Of a stretch of DNA of 64,000 nucleotides, positions 1 through 8,780 are shown in pieces. The notes below the pieces were generated by a model, which saw only the letters and a list, made by a program, of their open reading frames with translations, made no database searches and was not told the DNA's origin. The DNA is from Mangrovibrevibacter kandeliae (GTDB taxonomy: Bacteria > Pseudomonadota > Alphaproteobacteria > Rhizobiales > Rhizobiaceae), in assembly GCF_024519155.1 (NCBI RefSeq), contig NZ_JANIFJ010000007.1, positions 62,001-126,000 on the forward strand. The letters are read 5' to 3'. The stretch's first letter is position 1. Each line of letters begins with the position of its first letter. The position numbers were made by a program, and so were the translations under genes.

Positions 1-1
1 G

Positions 2-511
2 CTGATGCGTGCCAAGCCGGGCCGCATCAACGGTGCGCTGATCTCGCTGCTGACGGTGATGAAGGGCCTGCCGCTGACCTATTCGAAGGACATGCAGGAG
101 GACAAGGAGCAGGTCTTCGACGCGATCGATTCGATGACGCTGTCGCTTGCGGCGGCGACCGGCATGGTGCGCGACGTGACCGTCAACGTCGAGGCGATGC
201 GTGCGGCCGCCGGCAACGGCTTCTCCACCGCGACCGATCTCGCCGACTGGCTGGTGCGCACGCTGAACCTGCCGTTCCGCGAGGCGCATCACGTGACGGG
301 GCGCGTCGTGGCGCTCGCCGAAAGCGCCGGGGTCGGGCTGGAGGACCTGCCGCTCGACGCGCTGCAGTCGGTGGAGCCGCGCATCACGCCGGCGGTCTAC
401 GGCGTCCTGTCGGTCGAGGCCTCGGTGCGCAGCCGCACCAGCTTCGGCGGAACGGCGCCCGACAACGTCCGGGCGCAGATCGGCTACTGGCGGGCGCGCC
501 TCGAGGCGTGA
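2..511 (+). CDS. argH: argininosuccinate lyase, C-terminal part (5' truncated by window)
   Basis: Last step of arginine synthesis: splits argininosuccinate into arginine and fumarate in the cytoplasm. About 169 residues are visible. The window opens just after the family signature loop, and the reading frame continues upstream of the first visible Met, so the gene is cut by the window edge and not by a mutation. Visible family features are the segment [12 protein letters not shown] directly after the signature, the [10 protein letters not shown] stretch in the central helical bundle, and the C-terminal domain ending in a SFGGTAP(D)NV motif typical of ArgH. The lptM-like lipoprotein and lysA follow, an order often seen in Rhizobiales. 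The call is firm because the C-terminal half is highly conserved. Confidence 0.95.
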   Translation: MMRAKPGRINGALISLLTVMKGLPLTYSKDMQEDKEQVFDAIDSMTLSLAAATGMVRDVTVNVEAMRAAAGNGFSTATDLADWLVRTLNLPFREAHHVTGRVVALAESAGVGLEDLPLDALQSVEPRITPAVYGVLSVEASVRSRTSFGGTAPDNVRAQIGYWRARLEA

Positions 512-577
512 TTTCCAGAAGCAAAGCAGGTAGAAGAACCGTGAGGCGAGGGGCGTTCGCGTGAGAGGGGCAGGGGC

Positions 578-838
578 ATGATCGAAACAGGCGGCAGGCT
601 ACTGCTCGGTCTCGTCCTCTTGTCGGGGCTCGCCGGATGCGGGGTCAAGAACGATCCGGTTCCCCCTTCGCTGTCGAGCACGGCGACCGAGGAGCAGAAG
701 GCGCATCCGGGCCGCAGGCTGTTCGGCACCTATGGCGGCGCGACGGCGCAGTCGGGATCGAGCGTGTCGCCCGCCAATTCCACGCGCAATCCGGACGCGC
801 CGCAGCGGCCCTTCGTGCTGGACGGGCTCCTGAACTGA
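578..838 (+). CDS. small LptM/YifL-type lipoprotein
   Basis: An 86-residue predicted lipoprotein. An N-terminal hydrophobic segment (residues 7-19) ends in the lipobox LAGC with Cys21 as the lipidation site. The next residues, GVKNDPVPP, match the short GxKxxPxxP pattern of LptM (formerly YifL) lipoproteins. In E. coli LptM helps oxidative maturation of the LptD/LptE lipopolysaccharide translocon; whether the alphaproteobacterial form does the same is inference. The rest is Ser/Ala/Pro-rich with no clear fold. It lies between argH and lysA, the usual place for this gene, with a purine-rich ribosome binding site (AGAGGGGCAGGGG) just before the ATG. Confidence 0.8.
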   Translation: MIETGGRLLLGLVLLSGLAGCGVKNDPVPPSLSSTATEEQKAHPGRRLFGTYGGATAQSGSSVSPANSTRNPDAPQRPFVLDGLLN

Positions 839-887
839 GCCGGCCCGAAGCGCACATCCCGAGAAAGGCCGCCAGCCGGCGAGGTCG

Positions 888-2165
888 ATGAATCACTTCC
901 AGTATCGCGACGGCGAGCTTTTCGCCGAGGATGTCGCCGTGCGGCGGATCGCCGAAAGCGTCGGGACCCCCTTCTACTGCTATTCGACCGCCACGCTGAC
1001 GCGGCACTACCGCGTCTTCGCCGACGCCTTCGCCGATATCGACGCGCTGGTCTGCTATGCCATGAAGGCGAACTCCAACCAGGCCGTGCTGGCGACGCTG
1101 GCCGGGCTCGGCGCGGGCGCCGACGTGGTGTCGGGCGGCGAACTGACACGTGCGATCCGGGCGGGGATCGCGCCGGAGAAGATCATGTTCTCCGGCGTCG
1201 GCAAGACCGCGGAGGAGATCGATCTCGCCCTCGGCCACGACATCTTCTGCTTCAACATCGAGTCGGAGCCTGAGCTCGAGGCAGTGTCGGCCCGGGCGGT
1301 CGCACTCGGGCGGCAGGCGCACGTCTCGGTTCGGATCAACCCGGACGTCGATGCCAGGACGCACGCGAAGATCTCCACCGGCAAGAAGGCCGACAAGTTC
1401 GGCATCGCCTTCGAACGCACCGATGCGGTCTACGAGCGGGCGCAGCAGCTGCCGGGCCTGGTGGTGTCCGGCATCGACATGCATATCGGCAGCCAGATCA
1501 CCGAGCTCGCGCCCTTCGACGAGGCCTTCGCGCGGCTGGCCGAACTCGTGCGCGCGCTGCGCGCCAAGGGCCACGCGATCAGCCATGTGGATGTCGGCGG
1601 CGGGCTCGGCGTGCCCTACCGGCATCGCGAGGCGCCGCCGCCCGAGCCCTTTGCCTATGCCGAGATCGTCAAGCGCCACGTGCGCGACCTCGACTGCAAG
1701 GTGGTCTTCGAGCCCGGCCGGCTGATCGCGGCAAATGCCGGCATCCTCGTCACGCGGGTCGTCTACGTGAAGGAGGCGCAGGCCAAGACCTTCGTCATCG
1801 TCGATGCGGCGATGAACGATCTCGTGCGCCCGACGCTCTACGGCGCCTGGCACGACATCGCGCCGGTGACCGAGCCGTCGCCGGACGCTGCGACGCTCGT
1901 CGCCGACGTCGTCGGTCCGGTCTGCGAGAGCGGCGATTTCCTGGCACAGGAGCGCGCGCTTGACCCCGTCGCTCCCGGCGATCTCCTCTTCGTGTCGACG
2001 GCCGGCGCCTACGGCGCGGTGCAGGCCGGGACGTACAACTCGCGGCCGCTCGTCCCGGAGGTCATGGTGAAGGGCGATGCCTTCGCCGTCGTCCGGCCCC
2101 GCCAGACGGTCGAGGACCTGATCGCACTCGACCGCCTGCCGCCCTGGCTCACCGCGGCGGGCTGA
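888..2165 (+). CDS. lysA: diaminopimelate decarboxylase
   Basis: PLP enzyme that decarboxylates meso-diaminopimelate to L-lysine. The 425-residue length is normal. The alanine-racemase-like barrel carries the PLP lysine in the motif CYAMKANSN (Lys60), then HIGSQI near residue 193, the phosphate-binding GGGLG near 235 and EPGR near 277. The C-terminal sheet domain has the substrate-contacting CESGDFLA near 345 and AGAYG near 375. The gene starts 49 bases after the lipoprotein stop, so the two are probably cotranscribed. The chosen ATG gives an N-terminus (MNHFQYRDGELFAE) that fits the family. Confidence 0.97.
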   Translation: MNHFQYRDGELFAEDVAVRRIAESVGTPFYCYSTATLTRHYRVFADAFADIDALVCYAMKANSNQAVLATLAGLGAGADVVSGGELTRAIRAGIAPEKIMFSGVGKTAEEIDLALGHDIFCFNIESEPELEAVSARAVALGRQAHVSVRINPDVDARTHAKISTGKKADKFGIAFERTDAVYERAQQLPGLVVSGIDMHIGSQITELAPFDEAFARLAELVRALRAKGHAISHVDVGGGLGVPYRHREAPPPEPFAYAEIVKRHVRDLDCKVVFEPGRLIAANAGILVTRVVYVKEAQAKTFVIVDAAMNDLVRPTLYGAWHDIAPVTEPSPDAATLVADVVGPVCESGDFLAQERALDPVAPGDLLFVSTAGAYGAVQAGTYNSRPLVPEVMVKGDAFAVVRPRQTVEDLIALDRLPPWLTAAG

Positions 2166-2279
2166 CCGACTCGCGGCCGGCCGATGGAGAGCCGGCACTT
2201 CAAATGCGCGTCATGAGGCCTCGCCATCGCCCAAAAGCGGGGTAAGCTGCGCTGCAACCACAGGAAAGACGGTTCGCGC

Positions 2280-4946
2280 ATGCCCATCGACGCCGACGAC
2301 TCGAAGCTGCGCCATGGGCGGCGCATCGGTTGGGTGCGCGCCCGCGCCCGCGCAGCCCTCCTGATCGAAGCGCTCTGGCCGACGATCCTCGGTCTCGCCT
2401 GCGTCGCTTCGCTGTTCCTGACGCTGTCCTGGTTTGGTCTCGTCTCCCTCCTGCCGTTCGCCGGACGGCTCGTGCTCGGGGTCCTCGCCGCCGTCTGCGT
2501 GCTCTTCGTGCTCTGGCGGATGCGTGGCATCGTCTGGCCAAGCCATGGCGCGGTGGAGGCCCGCATCGAGGCAGCGAGCCGGCTCGAGCATCAGCCGCTC
2601 CGAGCCCAGTCCGACACCGTCACCGGTGCGGACCCGGTGGCGCAGGCACTGTGGCGCGAGCATCAGCGGCGGATGGCGGCGCGGCTGGCGCATCTGTCGG
2701 GCGGCGGGCCGAACACCCGCAGCGAGCGGCTCGACCCCCTGGCCCTGCGCGCCGGTCTGGCGCTCGCCCTCGTCGCCGCCTTCGCCTTTTCCTTCGGCTC
2801 GCATGGCGGGCGCATCGCCGACGCCTTCGACACCGCGGACGCCGCACCGATGGTGCCGGCGCGCGTCGATGCCTGGGTGACCCCCCCGAACTACACCGGG
2901 CGCGCGCCCGTCTTCCTCGACGCAGCCGGGCAAGCGCCGGTCGACGTGCCGGAAGGCAGCGTCCTGTCGGTGCGGATCTCCGACGGAAGCGCAGCATCGC
3001 TCGCCTTCGCGCCTGCCGACGGCAGCGCGAGCGTCGACGTGCTGCCGGTCGGCGCGGAGGAGGCGAAGGAGGCCGACACCGGCGTGCGTCCCGTCACCGA
3101 GGCGCCGCGCCAGGGCAACGCGCCGCTGCCGCGCGAATACCGCTACACCCTCGCCGCCAGCGGCACGGCGACCCTCGCCACCGGCCTCACCGGTGGAACC
3201 CGCTGGCGCTTCGACGTCGCGCCGGACAGCGACCCGACCATCGCCTATGATGGCGAGCCGGCGCAGGCGCGCAACGGCGCCCTCGAGCTCGCCTACACGG
3301 TTTCGGACGACTATGGCGTGCGCAAGGGGCGGGCCGAGATCAAGCCGGTTGCCAGCGGGACGACGGCAGAGGACGCCCGCCCGCTCGTGGAGCCCCCGGA
3401 GATCGGGCTCGCGATGCCACGCCGGACGAAGGGAGAGGCCAAGGCCAAGACTAGCGCCGACCTCAAGGACAGCCCCTATGCCGGAGCGAAGGTCGAGATG
3501 ACGCTCGTCGCCGAGGACGACGCCGGCCAGGTCGGTCGCTCGGAGACCAAGACGCTGACGCTGCCCGAGAAGCGCTTCACCAATCCGCTGGCCCGCGCCG
3601 TGGTCGAGGAGCGCCGGATGCTGGCCCTCGACGCCAATGCCGCGCCGCGAGTGGTCGAGATGCTCGACGCGATCACAACGCGCGGCGCCGAGTTCATCCC
3701 CAACCCCTCCGACTACCTCGCCCTGCGGGCGGCGCGCTCGCGCATCGCACATGCGCCCGACGACGACACGCTGCGCTCGGCGGTCGACTTCCTGTGGCAG
3801 ATCGCGCTCGGCATCGAGGACGGCGACCTGTCGCTTGCCGAGCGCCAGTTGCGCGATGCGCGCGAGCGCCTGTCGGAGGCGCTGGAAAAGGGGGCCAGCG
3901 ACGAGGAGATCGACAAGCTGATGAAGGAGCTGCGGCAGGCCATGCAGGAGTATCTGCAGGCGATGGCCGAAGCGATGAAGACCATGCCGCCGATGTCGCA
4001 GGACCAGATGCAGATGGGCAACCTGCAGGAGATCCGGCCGCAGGACCTCGACCGCATGCTCGACCAGATCGAGAACCTCGCCAAGTCCGGCTCCAAGGAT
4101 GCGGCCCAGCAGCTTCTCTCTCAGCTGCAGTCGATGATGGACAACATGCAGGCCATGCGGCAGCCGCCGCAGCAGGGCCAGCAGGGCCAGAATCCGATGC
4201 AGGAGCAGATGAACCAGCTCGGCGAGCTGCTCCGCAAGCAGCAGCAGCTGATGGACCAGACCTTCGAGTATGGGCGCCAGCAGATGCAGCGCCAGCAGGA
4301 TGGCGGCGCCCGCGATCAGCAGCAGGGTCAGCAGGGGCAGCAGGGGCAGCAGGGGCAGCAGGGGCAGCCGCAGGACGGTCAGCAACCGGGGCAGGGTGAC
4401 CAGCCGATGACGGCCGAGCAGCTGCAGAAGCTGCTCGATCAGCTGCAGGCCCAGCAGGGCCAGCTGCAGCAGGATCTCGACGGCCTGCAGAAGAAGATGC
4501 AGGAGAACGGCATGAAGCCCGGCGAGGGCTTCGGCGAGGCCGGACAGGCGATGGGCGAGGCCAAGGGCGCGCTCGGCCAGGGCGACGACGGCGAGGCCGT
4601 CGGCCAGCAGGGCCGGGCGATGGAAGCGCTGCGCCGCGGCGCCCGCGACATGATGCAGCAGATGCAGCAGGCGATGCAGCAAGGCCAGCCGGGGCAGCAG
4701 GGCCAGCCCGGACAGCCGGGCCAGATGGGCGAGGGCTACGGTCCGAACCAGCAGTCGGGGCGCGACCCCCTCGGCCGCCCGCGCGCCACCAACGGGCCGG
4801 ACTTCGGCGGCGACGTGCGCGTGCCGGACGAGATCGACACCCAGCGGGCTCGTGAGATTCTCGACGCGATCCGCAACCGGCTCGGCGACGCCCTGTCGCC
4901 GCAGCTCGAGCGCGAGTATCTGGAGCGGCTGCTGCAAACGCCGTAA
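2280..4946 (+). CDS. DUF4175 / TIGR02302 family membrane protein with Gln-rich tail
   Basis: A large (888-residue) envelope protein of unknown function, conserved in Rhizobiales directly after lysA. The N-terminus has two or three membrane segments (about residues 27-83 and 155-178). A periplasmic-type beta-rich region follows (about 200-420), then a helical region with coiled-coil potential (about 430-600). The region from about 610 to 840 is extremely rich in Gln, Gly and Met, including a 9-base tandem repeat encoding QQG at 4319-4367. The C-terminus returns to normal composition and ends with a conserved-looking helix (RVPDEIDTQRAREILDAIRNR). The length fits TIGR02302 members. A very long antisense reading frame on the other strand is a high-GC shadow. 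Confidence 0.85.
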   Translation: MPIDADDSKLRHGRRIGWVRARARAALLIEALWPTILGLACVASLFLTLSWFGLVSLLPFAGRLVLGVLAAVCVLFVLWRMRGIVWPSHGAVEARIEAASRLEHQPLRAQSDTVTGADPVAQALWREHQRRMAARLAHLSGGGPNTRSERLDPLALRAGLALALVAAFAFSFGSHGGRIADAFDTADAAPMVPARVDAWVTPPNYTGRAPVFLDAAGQAPVDVPEGSVLSVRISDGSAASLAFAPADGSASVDVLPVGAEEAKEADTGVRPVTEAPRQGNAPLPREYRYTLAASGTATLATGLTGGTRWRFDVAPDSDPTIAYDGEPAQARNGALELAYTVSDDYGVRKGRAEIKPVASGTTAEDARPLVEPPEIGLAMPRRTKGEAKAKTSADLKDSPYAGAKVEMTLVAEDDAGQVGRSETKTLTLPEKRFTNPLARAVVEERRMLALDANAAPRVVEMLDAITTRGAEFIPNPSDYLALRAARSRIAHAPDDDTLRSAVDFLWQIALGIEDGDLSLAERQLRDARERLSEALEKGASDEEIDKLMKELRQAMQEYLQAMAEAMKTMPPMSQDQMQMGNLQEIRPQDLDRMLDQIENLAKSGSKDAAQQLLSQLQSMMDNMQAMRQPPQQGQQGQNPMQEQMNQLGELLRKQQQLMDQTFEYGRQQMQRQQDGGARDQQQGQQGQQGQQGQQGQPQDGQQPGQGDQPMTAEQLQKLLDQLQAQQGQLQQDLDGLQKKMQENGMKPGEGFGEAGQAMGEAKGALGQGDDGEAVGQQGRAMEALRRGARDMMQQMQQAMQQGQPGQQGQPGQPGQMGEGYGPNQQSGRDPLGRPRATNGPDFGGDVRVPDEIDTQRAREILDAIRNRLGDALSPQLEREYLERLLQTP
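4319..4367 (+). repeat. 9-base tandem repeat (CAGCAGGGG) within the DUF4175 gene
   Basis: About five in-frame copies of a 9-base unit encode Gln-Gln-Gly. The copies are nearly identical at the DNA level, differing mainly by GGT or GGG, so this is a simple-sequence tract prone to slippage. Because the unit is a multiple of three, copy changes would alter the length of the Gln-rich tail without breaking the gene. Confidence 0.8.
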
Positions 4947-4998
4947 GAGGAGGCTCGAGGCGGCTCGCAGCGCGCGGCTCGCCCGGGGAGCATCCGCG

Positions 4999-5775
4999 AT
5001 GGCCGACTGGCAGCCCGATCTCTATCTGCGCTTCGAGCGCGAGCGCACCCGTCCGGCGCGCGACCTTCTCGCCGCGGTCGATCTCGACGCGCCGCGGCAC
5101 GTCGTCGATCTGGGTTGCGGACCGGGCAACTCCACCGAGCTCCTCGCCGCGCAGTGGCCGCAGGCGGAGATCCTCGGCATCGACACCTCTCCGGCCATGT
5201 TGCGTGCCGCAGCCGAGCGCCTGCCGCGGTCGCGCTTCGAGGCCGGGGACGCAGCGACCTGGACGCCGAGCGAGGCGCCGGAACTCATCTTCGCCAATGC
5301 CGTGCTGCAATGGGTACCGGATCATGCGGCGTTGATGCCGCGGCTGTTCTCGCTGCTGGCGCCCGGCGGCGTCCTCGCCATCCAGATGCCGGACAATCTC
5401 GACGAGCCGAGCCACCGGCTGATGCGCGAGGTGGCCGCCGAACCGCCCTTCGCAGGCATTCTCGGCGATGCCGCGGCGCTGCGCACGCGGCTTCTCGACC
5501 TTCAGGGCTACTACGACCTTCTGGCGCCCGGCGCGGCGGAGGTGGAGGTGTGGCGCACGGTCTATCACCATCCGATGACGACGCCGGCGGCGATCGTCGA
5601 ATGGCTGAGCTCGACCGGGCTGAAGCCCTTCGTCGAGCCGCTGCCGGAGGCGGAGCGAACGGCGTTTCTGGAGCGCTATCAGGCCGCCCTGGACGCGGCG
5701 TATCCCCCGCGGGCCGACGGACGACGCCTTCTGGCGTTCCCGCGGAGCTTCATCGCGGCGCGCCGGCTGCGCTGA
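4999..5775 (+). CDS. tam: trans-aconitate 2-methyltransferase
   Basis: Class I SAM-dependent methyltransferase of 258 residues that methylates trans-aconitate, a by-product that inhibits aconitase. The start is the ATG giving MADWQPDLYLRFERERTRPA, the family N-terminus; longer in-frame starts would overlap the preceding gene. The SAM-binding motif I is VVDLGCGPGNSTELL near residues 36-50, followed by the motif-II acidic stretch (GIDTSPAML). FANAVLQWVPDH and the YYDLLAPGAAEVEVWRTVYHHPM region are typical of Tam. It lies 52 bases after the DUF4175 gene on the same strand. Confidence 0.9.
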   Translation: MADWQPDLYLRFERERTRPARDLLAAVDLDAPRHVVDLGCGPGNSTELLAAQWPQAEILGIDTSPAMLRAAAERLPRSRFEAGDAATWTPSEAPELIFANAVLQWVPDHAALMPRLFSLLAPGGVLAIQMPDNLDEPSHRLMREVAAEPPFAGILGDAAALRTRLLDLQGYYDLLAPGAAEVEVWRTVYHHPMTTPAAIVEWLSSTGLKPFVEPLPEAERTAFLERYQAALDAAYPPRADGRRLLAFPRSFIAARRLR

Positions 5776-5797
5776 GCAGCGGTCGGGCAGCCAATCG

Positions 5798-6193
5798 TCA
5801 GGCGTAGAGCCGCAATGGCTCCTCGCCGGAGGCCTGCAGGGACCGGGCGACCGCGCTGCGGATCTCGGCGAGGGTGAAAGGCTTGTCGACGACGCCGACG
5901 ATGATCGCCCGGAGCTCCTCGGCGCTTTCCTTCTGCTCGGCATAACCGGTCATCAGCAGGATGGTCAGATCAGGCCACGTCTCGGCGGTGCGATGCGCGA
6001 GCGCGATCCCGTCCATTGCCGGCATCCGGATGTCGGACAAGAGCAGGTCGTAGGCACCGTCCTCGGCAATCAGCTGGTCGAGCGCCATCTCGCCGTCCTC
6101 GGCGAGGTCGACCTCGTGTCCTTCGAGCCTGAGTGCACGTGCGACGAGCTGGCGGACGCCGGCGTCGTCTTCGGCGACCAGGATTCGCGCCAT
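5798..6193 (-). CDS. single-domain response regulator (CpdR-like)
   Basis: A 131-residue receiver domain with no output domain. It has the acidic pair D9/D10, the phospho-acceptor Asp54 in DLLLSDIRMP, the Thr/Ser switch position in LLMTGYA, and the conserved Lys in VVDKPFTLAEI. Stand-alone receivers of this type in Alphaproteobacteria include CpdR, the ClpXP adaptor controlled by the CckA-ChpT phosphorelay, and a closely similar receiver usually found beside hpt in Rhizobiales. The sequence TGYAEQKES differs from the classic CpdR loop, so no gene symbol is given. It lies downstream of hpt on the same strand, with a 58-base gap. Confidence 0.85.
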   Translation of the reverse strand: MARILVAEDDAGVRQLVARALRLEGHEVDLAEDGEMALDQLIAEDGAYDLLLSDIRMPAMDGIALAHRTAETWPDLTILLMTGYAEQKESAEELRAIIVGVVDKPFTLAEIRSAVARSLQASGEEPLRLYA

Positions 6194-6251
6194 TGTCGTC
6201 TACCTCCAGTCCTGGGATCTTACGCGATACATCACGAGGCTTGAGCGAGGC

Positions 6252-6788
6252 TCACTCGACCACCCGGCCGACGAAGGGCAATTCGCGATAGGCGTGGCCG
6301 ACATCCATGCCGTAGCCGACGACGAAGTGATCGGGGCAGGCAAAACCGACATAGTCGGCCTCGATCTCGGTCTTGCGCCGCATCGCCTTGTCGAGCAGCA
6401 CCGCGATCTCGACGCGGGCGGCGCCGCGCTGCTGCATGAGGTCGCGGGCGTAGCGGGTCGTGCGGCCCGACTCCAGGATGTCGTCGATCAGGAGGACGTG
6501 GCGACCGGCGACGGACGTCTCGACGTCCCGCAGGACGCGCACCTCGCCCCCTTGCGTCCCCGCCCCGTAGCTCGCCAGCGAGATGAACTCGACCTCCGGG
6601 GCCAGACCCGCCCGATGCATGGCGCGGATGAGGTCGGCGGCGAAGACGAAGGAGCCTTTCAGGACGGACACGACGAGCATGTCGCCCGTCGCCCGCGCCC
6701 GGATCTCGGCGGCGAGGCGATCGACCTGCGCGGCGATCTCCGCCTCATCGAACAGGGTCTCGATCTGCCGGCCGCGCACGGTGATCAT
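6252..6788 (-). CDS. hpt: hypoxanthine phosphoribosyltransferase
   Basis: Purine salvage enzyme that joins hypoxanthine or guanine to PRPP to form IMP or GMP. At 178 residues it is of normal length. The PRPP-binding motif VLLIDDILESGRTT lies at about 97-110, the pyrophosphate loop in VSVLKGSFVFAADL at about 41-54, and the purine-binding YVGFACPDHFVVGYG near the C-terminus. It is upstream of the response regulator gene on the minus strand and divergent from ftsEX across about 250 bases. Confidence 0.95.
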   Translation of the reverse strand: MITVRGRQIETLFDEAEIAAQVDRLAAEIRARATGDMLVVSVLKGSFVFAADLIRAMHRAGLAPEVEFISLASYGAGTQGGEVRVLRDVETSVAGRHVLLIDDILESGRTTRYARDLMQQRGAARVEIAVLLDKAMRRKTEIEADYVGFACPDHFVVGYGMDVGHAYRELPFVGRVVE

Positions 6789-7042
6789 CGGAAGGCTCCG
6801 GCATAGGGCCGAGGGCGCGACGCTGCGGCCGGTCGGCGGGGAGTGGCTGCGGTCCTGTGTCTCGTCATCGCGTCCCGCTCGTCTTCAGGAACTGGTAAGG
6901 AAGCTTGGTTAACGGAGGGTGAAGGCCGAGGGCAGCACGCGACCTGGGCGCGGCCGTGTCCGCCCGCGGCGACGCGAAAACACCACGCCTCGGCCATAAT
7001 GACGTGATTCGGCGGAAGCGAAAGCGCGAAAGAGGTGACGGC

Positions 7043-7702
7043 TTGATCCGTTTCGAGAATGTCGGTCTGCGCTACGACATGGGGCCGGAGGTGTTGCGCG
7101 ATCTCTCCTTCGAGATCCGCCCCCAGTCCTTCCAGTTCCTCACCGGACCGTCCGGTGCCGGCAAGACCAGCCTTCTGCGCATGCTGTTCCTGGCGCTGAA
7201 GCCGACGCGCGGCCTGATCACCGTACTCGGCCGCGACGTGTCGACGCTGTCGCGCGGCGATCTTCCGGCGATCCGCCGGCGCATCGGCGTCGTGTTTCAG
7301 GACTTCCGCCTGCTCGACCACCTGACAACCTACGAGAACGTCTCGCTGCCGCTGCGGGTGCGCGGCAAGGAGGAGGCGAGCTATCGGCAGGACGTGGTCG
7401 ACCTGATCAAGTGGGTCGGGCTCGGCGAACGGATGAAGGCGCTCCCGGTCGTCCTGTCCGGCGGCGAGAAGCAGCGTGCGGCGATCGCCCGGGCGCTGAT
7501 CGACCAGCCCGACATCCTCCTCGCCGACGAGCCGACCGGCAACGTCGACCCGCCGCTCGCCCGTCGGCTGCTTCGCCTGTTCCTCGAGCTCAACCGCACC
7601 GGCACGGCGGTGGTCATCGCGACCCATGATTTCGGCCTGATGGATCAGGTCGAGGCGCGCCGGCTGGTGCTCGCGGACGGGAGGCTGCAGATCTATGACT
7701 GA
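7043..7702 (+). CDS. ftsE: cell division ATP-binding protein FtsE
   Basis: ABC-type ATPase that, with FtsX, activates periplasmic cell-wall hydrolases at the division site. The start is taken as a TTG at 7043, preceded at a good distance by AGAGGTG (7031-7037). It gives 219 residues, the family's usual length and N-terminus (IRFENVGLRY). A GTG further upstream would add about 29 unlikely residues. Walker A is GPSGAGKTS (35-43), the signature is LSGGEKQRAAIARAL, Walker B is ILLADEPTGN, and the switch His is in IATHDFGLMD. The stop overlaps the ftsX start by 8 bases, which indicates translational coupling. Confidence 0.95.
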   Translation: MIRFENVGLRYDMGPEVLRDLSFEIRPQSFQFLTGPSGAGKTSLLRMLFLALKPTRGLITVLGRDVSTLSRGDLPAIRRRIGVVFQDFRLLDHLTTYENVSLPLRVRGKEEASYRQDVVDLIKWVGLGERMKALPVVLSGGEKQRAAIARALIDQPDILLADEPTGNVDPPLARRLLRLFLELNRTGTAVVIATHDFGLMDQVEARRLVLADGRLQIYD

Positions 7703-8690
7703 TGCCGCCGCGCCCCCCGCCGCCGGCCGCTTCGCCGCGCTGCGCCGCCGCCTCGCCCGCCGCGCCCGCGAGGAGCGCCAGACGCCGATCGTGCCACCCG
7801 GCAACGTCGCGGGCCGGGCGCTGATGACGGTCATCGGCATCATGACCTTCCTGGCCTCGCTGACGGTCGGCGCGGTGACGCTCGTCGCCGACACGGCCTC
7901 GGCCTGGCAGAGCCAGATCTCGCGCGAAATCACCGTGCAGGTGCGACCGGACGACGGCCTCGACATGGCCGCCGCGCTCGCCAAGGTACGTGCGACGGCG
8001 CTCGCCACGCCCGGCGTGCGCAGCGCCGAGATCATGGGGGACGAGGCGACGGAGCGGCTGCTCGAGCCCTGGCTCGGCGACGACCTCGACCTCAACGACC
8101 TGCCGGTTCCCCGCCTCGTGGTCATCGCCATCGACGAGGCGGCGCCGCCCGACTTCGCCGGCCTGCGCGACACCCTGCGCATCGCCGTACCGCAGGCGAG
8201 CCTCGACGATCACCGGGCGTGGGTGTCGCGGCTCGTGACGATGGCCCACGCGACGGTCGTCATCGGCATTGCCATCCTCACGCTGGTGCTGGTGGCGACG
8301 ACCCTGACCGTGGTCTTTGCCACCCGCGGCGCGATGTCGGGCAACCGGCACATCATCGAGGTGCTGCACTTCGTCGGCGCCCGGTCGGGCTTCATCGCCG
8401 CCGAATTCGAGCGGCATTTCCTCAAGCTCGGCCTGCTCGGGGCCGTGGCGGGCGGCTCCACCGCGCTCGTCCTGTTCTATGCCATGGGCCGCTGGACGGC
8501 ACTGAACGAGGCGACGCCGGAGGCCGACCAGATCAGCGCGCTGTTCGGTTCCTTCGCCATCGGCTGGACCGGATATGCCGGCGTCGTCCTCCTCGTCGCA
8601 ACCGTGGGCGGTCTCACCGCATTGACCTCACGCCTGACGGTGACGCGACAGCTGGCGGCGATCGACATGATCTCGCCGGTCGAGCGGTAG
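7695..8690 (+). CDS. ftsX: cell division protein FtsX
   Basis: The membrane partner of FtsE: 331 residues with the FtsX topology. A basic, Arg-rich cytoplasmic N-terminus is followed by TM1 (about 38-58) and a periplasmic domain (about 60-185), which would contact hydrolase activators. Three further membrane segments follow (about 190-215, 245-265 and 290-315). The sequence TATSRL...TRQLAAIDMISPVER at the end is typical. It overlaps ftsE by 8 bases and is the last gene of the pair. Confidence 0.93.
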   Translation: MTDAAAPPAAGRFAALRRRLARRAREERQTPIVPPGNVAGRALMTVIGIMTFLASLTVGAVTLVADTASAWQSQISREITVQVRPDDGLDMAAALAKVRATALATPGVRSAEIMGDEATERLLEPWLGDDLDLNDLPVPRLVVIAIDEAAPPDFAGLRDTLRIAVPQASLDDHRAWVSRLVTMAHATVVIGIAILTLVLVATTLTVVFATRGAMSGNRHIIEVLHFVGARSGFIAAEFERHFLKLGLLGAVAGGSTALVLFYAMGRWTALNEATPEADQISALFGSFAIGWTGYAGVVLLVATVGGLTALTSRLTVTRQLAAIDMISPVER

Positions 8691-8780
8691 GATCTCGTTA
8701 ACCCTTTGATCTCAGACTCCTTCAACCGACTGCCAAAGAACGCCTCGCCGATGCCACTCTCGTCCCCTACAGTTCCACAG

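Noticed and set aside
2211-4937. A 908-residue open frame antisense to the DUF4175 gene
   Set aside because: It is Leu/His/Arg-rich nonsense mirroring the Gln-rich tail and lacks any domain; a shadow of the high GC content.
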